DNA of 64,000 nucleotides from Chiridota heheva (Eukaryota > Echinodermata > Holothuroidea > Apodida > Chiridotidae), in the NCBI GenBank assembly GCA_020152595.1, contig JAIGNY010001666.1, forward strand, positions 1,219,001 to 1,283,000, given 5' to 3'. Under the pieces are notes generated by a model that saw only the letters and a program-made list of their open reading frames with translations, had not been told where the DNA came from and ran no database searches. Positions within the stretch are counted from its first letter, which is position 1. The number at the start of each line of letters is the position of its first letter. The position numbers and the translations under genes are program-made. Positions 27,501 to 39,500 of this stretch are shown here, piece after piece.

Positions 27501-30500
27501 TAGATTTCTTAAGAGTATCCACGGCTCTTAATTTTTTTTAAAAGACTTGACCCACTGAGGGTGTATTACTTTTTACTACAGGCCCAGAAAAAAGGTAAAA
27601 TTATTGTGTAAACCACTAGTCAAATGAATCTCATCAGATGGGGTACAGAGAAAAAATATCATGGTGTCTCCCTAAACTTGATCTTTTTATGGTAGAAATA
27701 TCACGGTATCTCCCCAAACTTGCCCTTTGTGGTTAAAATATCATGGTATCTCTCCAAATTTTCCCTTTGTGGTAGAAATATCATGGTATCTCCCTTTTCC
27801 CTTTGTGGTAGAAATATCGTGGTATCTCCCCAAGCTTGCCCTTTGTGGTAGAAATATCATGGTATCTCTCCAAACTTGCCCTTTGTGGTAGAAATATCAT
27901 AGTATCTCCCCCAACTTTCCCTTTGTGGTGGAAATATGTTATTTTTCCAAACTTGCCCTTTGAGGTAGAAATATCATGGAATCTCCCCAAACTTGCCCTT
28001 TGTGGTAGAAATCTCAGAATACATACCAACAGAATCGGTGAGATGACCTTTCCGACATATGGTGTGAGGAGGTCACCAAAGGTTCCAGGCAGGTAGATGA
28101 ACATCATCATGTACCCATCCCTGACATGGGGTGGAATGTCCGGTGCCTCCGCTGTCCTGATGATGTCTGGCAAGAGTTCCTCAAGCTTCTCGATACCCAT
28201 GCCAGCAATAACTTCACTTAATCCTGTGGAAAAGAAACAAATATGATTGAAAGAAAGTTACAAAAGGTCAAATAGTTAAGTTCACTTGTGTTTAGCTTCG
28301 ATTCCCTGAGGTTAAAGACCTTATGGTAGACCTTATGGTAACAAGATTGTAAGGGACAAAGCTTCTTTTTTTTTTTCAGCTGGTGGTCTTGGGCAATATA
28401 CAAACAATGTAAGCTTTGTATGTATATACCAATTCATACCCCTAATGATATCAATGGTATGTATTTGATACCGATGTATAAACAAGTTGTACTCATTTTT
28501 TTCATACTCTAACAAAACAGTTTATTCTTACTCCACTATTAATATTTTGGGCTTCACAATTCTACGAAATTTCTATGATATCATCAGCTCTTTAAACGTG
28601 AAATGGATTAGAAGAATGGCTGTCTACCGTGTATGAAGACCACGAAATTTGTTTGTTTGATAAGGGCTTAACGGCACTACGACAGCAAGGGTCAAATTAA
28701 GCCTGAGAGGTTAGATCATTCCAGAGGTAGGAAGGAAAGTACACAAGAAGTAAAAGCCATAAAGCTGGGATCGAGAGAGGAGGTGCATGGGTGAAAAAAC
28801 AAAGTAGAGAGGGGGGGGAAGGGGGAAGACTAAATATGGTTGTAAAGAGAAGCATGATGAAGGAAGGAGATAATTTTATTGAGAGGATTTTTCTGGAAGA
28901 GTTTGGCTATAGAGTTGTGGGGAGCGAGGGAAGATCTGAGAAGGTTGTACAGGGGGCAAACAAACAAAATATTCTACTTCTAAGAATAAGAAGGTTACGT
29001 TTGTTTCATACCTTGAGCGGCTCCTGACCTATCCACAGAGTTCTGCTCCGAGATCAGTTTCTCCATCAGCCATGGGGTAAGGTCCGCAAAGCTAGTCTCA
29101 CCCATGCCCTTCACCATCGCTCCTAATGCTTTGGCTGAGACTCGTCGCACCTCGGGCACAGGATCCAACAGGGCAGCCTTCAAGCCAGGGATAACGGATG
29201 GTAGGTATGGGTGTAAATCCTAGACGAAGAAGAAATATGCAACAATAATATCAAAGCTAAAATGCTTCAACTGAAGTCTAAATTGCATACCATACTCTTT
29301 TTAACTCATGCCTTTTTTAGATATTTTTTTGCAATTTTATTTCATGAAAATATTAGTTATTTACTTTCTCACTTGGGACCTTGGGGCAATGGAACATAAT
29401 ATCTATGAATTCAAATGATCAATTGTTGTTATCTTTTTGGAAGCATTGTATTTCTTATGGTATGATACCTACTTAGCCTAGAAGCCCAACAGACAAATAT
29501 AAACTAACCAGTTGGTTCTGTTCTTGACCAACGACACTGCTACATTCCATGACCTCCTTCCTAATTGTGTTCTTTCTACTTCCAGAGTTTTTTAAAGCTT
29601 GCCTCATGTTATTACAGTACAATAATAAAAACAAATTAGCTAAAATAACTTTAGGGAACAATTCTGATAAACAAACTCCCACTAACCTTTTGATCTGTGA
29701 GCGAGTACATGTTTCCGATAATCTGTGCAGCCATCTTCCTGGTTTCCGTGGATCTATCTTGAAATGCTCTTTGCACGACCGGCATAATTAGGGCAAGTGA
29801 GGGTGCATCAATGAAATGAACAAACTTGGTTTCTAAAAGAACCTGTAGGCATCTTGATGTCTTTTCGATGGATAAGAGAGAGCTTCCAGGAGTGTTGGGA
29901 CAATCGCTAAATTGGAGGGAAAAAAAGAGTTTGACCAAAGATAATGACCATACCTATCAGATGAAACAAATACTCTTTGACAAATCTGGACATCGAGTTC
30001 TAAGTTCAAGGAATAAAATGTCAAATTTGTTAACTTCTTAAGCCATTTGGGTTGATTCAGGTCCATAGCAAGTACAGTACAGTCGGGAATAACCGTACAC
30101 GCTAAGTGCGGGGCGTTAGTGCACTTACCACCATGATGAATGGAGCTGCCCAAGCGCAAAATCGCGCTAAACGTGGGTTACCGCGCTAACATCACCGAGC
30201 TTGCAGCCCTGCAGCTTCTATTCACCTGTGACTTAACGCGCTAAAAATCGATACACACTGTATGCATTATGTCAATCAAGATCAAGTGCCTGTGCTTTGT
30301 AAAGGGACTCCTAACGTTGCACAGTTATAATAATCTGCTTATCGGATTAGGCCTGGCAGACTTTTTCTTTAGCAAAATGTTTTAACGCGAGGCCTAGAGG
30401 AATTAAAAACTTTAAGTAAAATATTATTTTGTTTTCATTCAGTTTCACGTTGAACTCTGGGATATAAATATTTTTTAATTCAGTCAGCATCGCAACGTTC

Positions 30501-33500
30501 AGAATCACAGTACACAGTACATAGGCCCTACTTGCAATATTCGCTACTAAATGAGGCAATGTCTTCATTTGCATTGCATTTTTTCGACGGAATTTTCAAT
30601 AAAAATACTTATTAAATCCTTTGGGAAAAAAATTGATGTGAAAATTGAATCAATCCTTCGATTGAATTTAATTTTTACAGTTTTTGGACAAACAAAATGA
30701 ATTCCAGGCAAACAAAAACTGATTCTGGCGATGTTTTTTGATTGAATTTAGCTATCCTATCACACAGTCACATTAAAAGCCTAGCGTTAGGCTACATGCT
30801 TTAATCGATGTGTAATGGTGTTCTGCTTTTGTTATACAATTAGAATTAGGACATAAGAGCTAATATTTCTAAGCTTTGCTGATATTGGTAGGAGGGTTCT
30901 GTTAAATATTAATGACTAAATATTTAGTTTTTGATATTTTTCACGATTATAGATCTACTGTTAGGCCAAATGTTGAGGATGGGAAATGAATAATTTTAAA
31001 CTGATGTTGACATGTTTGTCTTATATTTTTCCACAGCTTCAACTTCTGAGCCTTTGTCAGTTTTGCAGATTAGACAAGATACATTGAAAAATCCTGGGCC
31101 AGTATGGATGCTTATTAATTGCTTTGTCAGTCTTAAGTCAACAAGAATTTACAAAAACTTTAAAGAGCTTTTTTTTTTTTTCCCTTTTGCATGAATAATT
31201 ATTTTTATAGTAACATTTCTACGCCATTCTGTCAGCAATCCAATATCAGGACATCCGGCTTCAGCCAGTATGAAGAAAAACAGCTACAGCATTTGGCCGT
31301 GAAAAAAGAGGCAGAAGTCAAGAGGGTCTATAAACTCGTGTCGCGTTGAACCTTTCTTTCTTACTATTAGGCCTACTTGATACAGTAAATACAAAAATTC
31401 CTGTGCATGTGTCAAGTAATGTTGGGCGTAATGAAATGCTGTTACTGCTTTTTTCTTCCACTTGTGTAGAGTACTTTTTTTTATATTCCAGTTTATGTAC
31501 AAAACAGAGAGTGATATTAGAAAAAAGTGTAGGCCTAAATTAACTAAGCTCAATTGGGTAAAAAAAAAAGAAGTGAAATTTAGTGCTGTCAAAACTGCAC
31601 ATAAAATAGGTAAGCCTGCATTGCTTCATTCCATGAAAATTGCAATATCAAGGTGGTAGAAGGCATTGAATATCAGGGCCTCCGACATGGGGAAGGGCAT
31701 AGCCCCCCCCCCCATTCCCGAATAATGTTCCCCCTTCCCGAATAATGTTCCCCCCTTCCCGAATAATGTTTCTCCTTCCCGAATGTTTCCCCCTTCCCGA
31801 ATAATCTTCCCCCTTCCCGAATAATGTTCAAAGCAATGGTTTTCAAATTGGTCTTGTGTTAATTATAAAAGCAATGGTTTTCAAATTGGTCTTGTGTTAT
31901 TTATCCACAACAAAATTAATTGACAACATTAATCTCCCCCTTCCCCTTCTCCTCTCACCTGCCATATGAAACCTGTGTCAGGGGCCCTGAATATTGGTTT
32001 GATCATATTTATGTAGATCCTATTTTTAAAATATGATACAGGACTTAGGTTTTTGATAGGATTTTCTCCACAGATGACCGATGGTGGTTAAAGGTGAAGT
32101 GAAGCCTGGTCCAATTCTTAATTATCATTTTACCTGCTTCCTTTTTTTTTTTTTTTTTTTTACCCAATGTCTTGTTTTTAAAATAATTATATTCCGCAAA
32201 GTTATTTTCTGTCGGAACTTACCTCCACTCTTGACTAACTGACTTGGTTTTACTTCACTTCATTTCAAATGTTTCGATCGATGCTTCTTTGTGAAGTGGT
32301 ACAAGAAAATTTAAACGAATATTTTCCCTGCCATCGGGTAATATACAGTACAACATCCCGTCACAGACCTGGTTATAACAGAGTTTACCTCAGCAGGTAC
32401 AAGTGTTGCTACCGCATAAGACTTCACATTTCCAGAAGATTTCCATCATGCCTAATTGAGCATCTTAACATTTTCTTAAAAATGTTGCAGATATATTCTA
32501 TCATTATTAACTAGCATGCTTGTTCGGCATAACGACACATTAAAGGAGGCATAAAGTCTGATACAATCATTATTTCATATGATAGAGAATACAAGATCTT
32601 AACCAACTGCCAAAAACATCAGAGTCAAATTCCTATCTCAAGTTATTCATGTTTGAAATGGACACAGGGGCTGCCATTTTGTTCAATTCTGTATTGAAAT
32701 ATTGTGCATGATGACATAGATTCCCCAATAGGGACATAAAGATTATAATGTAATTCTTTACATATGTGATTAAAGTCTTTTATTTCAAAATGATGTGACA
32801 CAAAGTTATATCAGCATGTTTTGATTTTTCAATTTCATGAATACACAAAATTTTCCTTCACCCTTACAAAATAAAAACACTTGTTCATAAGCTAGAAAAC
32901 TTGAGGTACATTTTAAAGAAATACAAAGCATTCCAAGATCCTGCTGGGCCGATGACATAATCTGCATGTTTTGCAATCAAAATGGCAGCTACCATGGTAC
33001 TATAAAGTAGTAGCATTAAAGTTTTTAACAATTAAACAAAAAATATGTTAGATTGCTTTGGAAGTTATGGAACTTGGTCAGAAAATTAGTTATTTTCAAT
33101 TCTATTATATGAAATAAAGAATTATGTCAGACTGTGCCTCCTTTAACAGTGAAGTCATTTGTGCCAAAAGAGGTTATATATGAATGATTATTGCTTTAGA
33201 TTAACTAATATTTAACATTATGTAATGTTTTAATCAGCAAACTATATATTCCAGCTTATAAATACCTCTGCTTTTAAATGCAATCGATGGTGAAACTCAT
33301 ATTGAGTATAGTTCAAAGAAACGACCATTTTTAACAGCTGTGGTTATGATACACATCCCTCAGTATGGTTGACATTGAGATTGTGGAAGCAAGTTGTTAA
33401 GAACAAATAAACTAATAGTCGTTAAGAACAAATGGGACTCACCACTAAATACAATCATTATTTCCATAAAATTCCCTCAAGGAAGGGGGATCCTTCCTGC

Positions 33501-36500
33501 AGTACTTTAATGATGAAGTAAGGAATTGTAAATGAAGGCCCAAGCAGTACTCAGGCATGTGAGAGACACTTGATAAAAAAAAGCTGAAAGTAGCTTATTA
33601 AAAATAAATGTTGAAAAAATTAAAAGCAGTTTATTGCTGGCGCGAGGCATGAGCGAGCGCAATCTGTGCACAAACACTTTTGGCATGGGGCCAGGGCCCA
33701 CTTAAGGGTTCCTGGTGGGGTCCAAGGAAACAGAAAATTTGATTTTCTGGGACTAGGAAAAAGGTCTCCTGAAAGAATTTTTTTATTTTAAAGAAGCTGA
33801 TTTTCTTAATAAATCACCCCCTCCCTCCCCCTTCAAAAAAAAAAAAAGAAGGAATTTCTATCAACTTTTCATTCAGAGCAGAATATAGTTCAGGCATGTC
33901 AGCAGCATTGAAAAAAAAAATCATTAATGACGTGATGTGACGTCATGTTTTGATGTTTATAAATCAGTGGAAAATGAAAATAACTGCATCACAATTGCCA
34001 CAAACCCCATTAGCAATATCATGGCACCCTTAAGGGTAGAGTTGGTTCTCTATTCCTTCTACCATAGCACCACAGTGGACATAGGTTGGGCCAAGTCCGG
34101 GTGACATAATGGCGGGGGCCACTCCATAAATGTTGCCAATAAGGGTTTAAGGAACCATTAACTGACATCCATGTACCAATATTCCATTTTCACAAGTACA
34201 TAGTCGGGCCAAGCCAACAGTCGGGAAATGGCAGTGACAAGTTAAATGCTTTTAACGATTATCTTAACTTTTTATTCTTATTGTGAGTTAAGTCTTCACT
34301 TCTCTCAAAAATTTCCAGTAAATTCTTGCATTTGCATTTCCAAAAGGGGCTGAAATTTACTTAAAATCAATGATTCATCTGATTGATACATCTCAAAGAC
34401 AGCAATTAACGTTTTTAAAACTATTTTCGATCAAATTTAACCTCTGGGCTGTCTCTCTATAAATTATCACGGTTAGGCCTAACATTAGGCCTTTCACCCA
34501 GTTTTACTATAAGATGGCAACTAGCCTAACATACTGTACGCTCAAACTTCAAGGAATAAAGAAAAGTCTGGCGAAATCGTATTAACGTTAGACTCTTGTC
34601 TAATAAATTAGTCTCAAAGTATGTAAGAAATCTACGCTACACACAGGTTTTACGGCAGAATTTTTTTTGTTTATCTCGCAAAAGAAGACAAAAAGTTTCG
34701 CTGAAATAAATTTATAAAACACGTGCTAAGTGCAGTGATGCATGTACACAGATTGGGATTACACTCGGTGCAGTTACGTTAGGTATGCGCTAACAAGCTT
34801 AGCGCAATGAGACGTAATACTATTACCGCGCTAACCTCTTTGAGGGAGGAGCAGATTAAAATGGGATTATCGGACGCGCTTAGCGCAGAGTTGGGGCAAG
34901 TGCCGTCGGTGCATGAAAGACACGAATACAATGGCGGCGGTAAGGGCATTAATCGCGGTAAATAATCCGCGCTAACTGCGATATCGGTACGCTTATTCCC
35001 GACTGTACTGTATAACAGACTATACTTAAAGCGAAAATACACAACACTTATGGTCTTCTAACTGTTAGCTTTTACAGCAAATTCTTTTAATTCCTTAAAT
35101 CCTCCTTAGCTTGTCTTCAATTGTTATGTTCTTTTGTTTTTTGTTATGTTCTATTGTTATGATATTTTGTTATGTTACTTTGTTATCTTCTATTGTTATG
35201 TTCTTTTGTTATAATCTTGTTTCGTTCTTGTGTTATGTTCTCTTCTTATGTTATATTGTTATGTTCTATTGTTATGTTCTATTGTTATGTTTTAATGTTA
35301 TGTTTTATTGTTATGTTCTATTGTTATATTCTATTGTTATGTTCTATTGTTACGTTCTATTGTTACGTTCTATTGTTACGTTCTATTGTTACGTTCTATT
35401 GTTATGTTCTATTGTTATGTTTTAATGTTATGTTCTATTGTTATGTTCTATTGTTATGTTCTATTGTTATGTTCTTATGTACTATTCTTATGTTCTATTG
35501 TTATGTTCTATTGTTATGTTCTATTGTTATGTTCTATTGTTATGTTCTATTGTTATGTTCTATTGTTATGTTATATTGTTATGTTCTATTGTTATGTTCT
35601 ATTGTTACGTTCTATTGTTATGTTCTATTTCTATGTTCTATTGTTATGTTCTATTGTTATGTTCTATTTCTATGTTCTATTGTTATGTTCTATTGTTATG
35701 TTCTTTTGTATTGTTCTTTGTTATGTTTTTTGTTACATTCCTGTTTTGTTCTTTGGTAATGTTTTATTGTTATGTTCTTTTACATTCTTGTTTCGTTCTT
35801 TTGTTGTCTTCTTTTGTTGCAGATTTGTATGTAATCAAGTCAATGCATAAATTAGGCAGAATGAACTATACCATTCACAGATTAACTTGAATTGATCTCT
35901 TATAAGGGTGTTTCAGCTGACGTCATGAGGTCACATGACTTTGTTTACATCACCATTTTGTTGGACAAAAACACTGTCGTCTGCTGTACACTAAAATAGA
36001 TTTACAAACGTTTGTAATGTTGCTATATAAGATTAATTTTGTAAGATAATCATGCTGGAATCTTGCTGTACCTCTGAGTGCACTAATAGACGTGTGCCAT
36101 GGGACAAAAAGACGTTTTCTCGATTTCCATCTGATCTTGATGGATGTTTGAAGTGGGTTTCTGCTGTACGATGCGACGGCTTTCAACCTACAGTTCACAC
36201 TAGGATTTGCAGCGAGCACTTTATATCAGGAATGTAGGCTTTGTCTGAGTATAACGAACAATCAGATGGCGTTTACATTCAACTTATTCTTTGTATTCCC
36301 GATGAATAAATAAAACGTAAGGAAAATATGAAGTAAAATCGGAAGCGAACAAAAAGTGCAATTAGTAAAATTTGCTGAACTGGTAGGTAGGTTAGCTTGC
36401 AGTATGTTTGTTGAATGTGTGATGTGACTGAGCCAACGCCGCTGTTCCTACAAAATGGTTTCCAGATGAATTAGAGTCATGTGATGAAATCCCTTTATTA

Positions 36501-39500
36501 AACAGCCTCATCCTTATAGCTACACCGGCACGCTATAATAACCATGACAATACAACATTGAATGAAAGCAATAAATCTCTACAAAATCGTTTTGAAAATG
36601 AAAACATTTCTCATCGCAAACGATACCATAAAGTGACGAAACAAGATAACATACATCATTAATCAGTGACATTTAAAGGCCAGATTTTGTATTAACATGG
36701 AGACGAAAATACAATACAATCCCACAATTCCGATTGGTCAAAATATTTATACAATCACGATCTAGAACGGTAAATACCGTCATGGTTCGCATGCCCATGC
36801 AAATTGACACCCATATCATATGATCTGGCCAATTATAAAAATAGCATCTTACACTTAAGTCCCACATGGCATCCTATGTCCCACATGACATCCCACCCCA
36901 TGTCCCACATGGCATCCCACCCCATGTCCCACATGGCATCCCACTCCATGTCCCACATGGCATCCCACCCCATGTCCCACATGGCATCCCACTCCATGTC
37001 CCACATGGCATCCCACTCCATGTCCCACATGGCATCCTACCCCATGTCCCACACGACATCCCATCCCATGTCCCACATGGCATTCCACCATATCTCCTAC
37101 ATGGCATCCCACCCCATGTCCCACATGACATCCCATGTCCCACATGGCATTTCATCATATGTCCCACAGGGCATCCCATCCTATGACCCACATGGCATCC
37201 CACCCCATGTCCCACATGGCATCCCACCCCATGTCCCACATGGCATCCTACCCCATGTCCCACACGGCATCCAATCCCATGTCCCACATGGCATTCTACC
37301 ATATCTCCCACATGGCATCCCACCCCATGTCCCACATGGCATTCCACGATATCTCCCACATGGCATCCCACCCCATGTCCCACATGACATCCCATGTCCC
37401 ACATGACATTCCATCATATGTCCCACAGGGCATTCAACCATATCTCCCACATGGCATCCCATGCTATGACCCACATGGATCCCATCCTACATGTATGTCC
37501 CACATTAATCCAACCATATGTACCAAATGACATCCCTCCCTATGTCCCACATGGCATCCCTCCCTGTGTCCTGCATCAGTGGCTTCCCACCTGATGTCCC
37601 ACATGGTATCCCACCATATGTTCCACATGGTATCCCTCCCAATGTCCCAATGACATCCTACTTTATGTACCACATGGCATCACATCCCATGTTCCCATGG
37701 CCTCTCACCCTATGTCCCACATAGCCTCCTACCCTATGTCACACATGGCATCCTACCTTATGTCACACATGGCATCCGACCTTATGTCACACATGACATC
37801 ACAACCTGTCACACTCTGTGTTACTCGTGGCATCCCACCATGTCCCACATGGCATTCTACCCTGTTCCACATGGCATCCCACCCCATGTCCCACATGGCA
37901 TCCCACCCCATGTCCCACATGACATCCCATAGGCTCCATAAGAAGTCTCATCCTAGCTATCACAGTCACTGATTGAGCATACTATGTCTGAAAGTGTCAG
38001 TTCATATAATAACTTATATGCACATGACTTGTTGAAATGGGGTGGGACGCCATGTCCCACATGACATCCCATGTCCCACATGACATTCCATCCCATGGAA
38101 ATCCACCCTATGTCCTGCATGGCATTCCACCACATATCCTACGTGGCATTCCACCACATATCCTACGTGGCATTCCACCCTGTTCCACATGGCATCCCAC
38201 CCCATGTCCCACATGGCATTCCACATGGCATCCCACCCTATGTCTCACATGACTTCCCATGAGCTTCATAAGAAGTCTCATCCTAGCTATCACAGTCCCT
38301 GATTGAGCATACTATGTATTAAAGTGTCAGTTCATATAATAACTTATATGCAAATGCATTGTTGAATAAGAAAAAAAGGTAGAGTCAAATAATTATGCCT
38401 GATATAGCCCTTGGTGTATACAACATAAGAAATATTATATCATATGTCCCCCATGGCCCCCATCCATGTCCCACATGGCATCCCTCCCTATGTTTATATG
38501 CAATCACATCCTGTCACACTCCCTGACTAAGCATGCTAAATAAAAAAGTCTGGTCAGGTCATATACTGTAGTAACTTTATGCAAATGAACACAATAATAA
38601 AGGTGGAGTTTAAAAAATCATGCCTGATATAACTGTTTGGTGCCCAAATATTTTGATGAATTTTAAGGATTTCAAATCTCAAGTGCTACAAGAGAGACTT
38701 GAGGATCTCTGAGTAATATTAAAAGATTATATCATTTTACAGTTATCTTCTAAGAAAATATCAAATGTATTGTAGACTTTTTAAGGAACTAGTCTTTAAT
38801 CTTATCTTAAGTACCTCTGAAAAACTTTAACATTTTACAAGAAAATTTTGAGGAATTCTCAAAAAACTTAAACATTTCTGAGGAAATCTCAGGACAAATC
38901 TGTGGACGGACGGACAGCTAAACGGACGTAATCCCCATTACATAGGTTCGCATAAATGCTTCGCATGCGAACCAACAAGCCAATCAATTACTGCAGCGGA
39001 GAGATACTAGCATGCAAAAGATTTATAGGGGACCCATCAAGCAATTTTCTTGAGACTAAATTCTTTCTTTAAATAAAGAATTTCATACCTGATAACTTCA
39101 GCCTGTTAAACATGAGTTCTGAAAGGAGGCATGCCCTTCAATGAAATAAAACCTAGTGACTACAAACCAACACTTACCTTGAATTTCAGGGTTTCTTATG
39201 ACGGAGCCAATCTGCTTGAGCGCCTGTGCCCCTGCTTTTTGAACTTTGACATGAGAGTCGGTCAAGACCTCGGTGAGTTTGGGTACAATGTTCGGAAGGC
39301 AAGAAGACAACTGCTTAGGGGCACAAAAGGACATTGCACCGAGGAGTTCCACAGAACCTACAGGGAAGATTATAAGAATTGTCAGTACACGCTATTTAAC
39401 TCAAAAATGAAAACAGACAAAAATAAATAAATAATATGTTCATTTGATGAGGGCTTAATGGCACCACGACATTGAGTCAAATTGTGCCTGAGAGGATAGA

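Larger units (their letters stand above)
30075..35010. mobile_element. 4.9-kb TIR element with TA target site (mariner/pogo-like ends)
   Basis: Left TA/CAGTACAGTCGGGAATAACC, right (rc) TA/CAGTACAGTCGGGAATAAGC: 18 of the first 18 bases match, TA at 30073-30074 and 35011-35012. TA target and CAGT start resemble pogo/Tigger elements. Subterminal regions carry repeated GCGCTAA in both orientations (e.g. near 30165, 30182, 30238; 34788, 34799, 34830, 34877, 34968). No transposase frame recognised inside; it hosts a 599-bp TTAA MITE and a small C-rich array. Confidence 0.8.

Noticed and set aside
25805..28020. CRISPR-like regularly spaced repeats
   Set aside because: Arrays are head-to-tail with no unique spacers, in a eukaryotic intron.
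35111..35890. Long overlapping plus-strand open frames (up to 195 codons)
   Set aside because: They are three-frame readings of a 13-bp repeat with no stop; composition is purely repetitive.
36052..36237. Host THAP-domain gene
   Set aside because: No further exons found and the surrounding sequence recurs inverted at 41252-41866, so it is part of a repeat.
36804..38293. Open frames up to 200 codons on both strands ([12 protein letters not shown] and [12 protein letters not shown] peptides)
   Set aside because: 24-bp unit is divisible by 3 and lacks stops on both strands; no non-repeat coding sequence attached. Same for 60471-61266 and 10550-11645.
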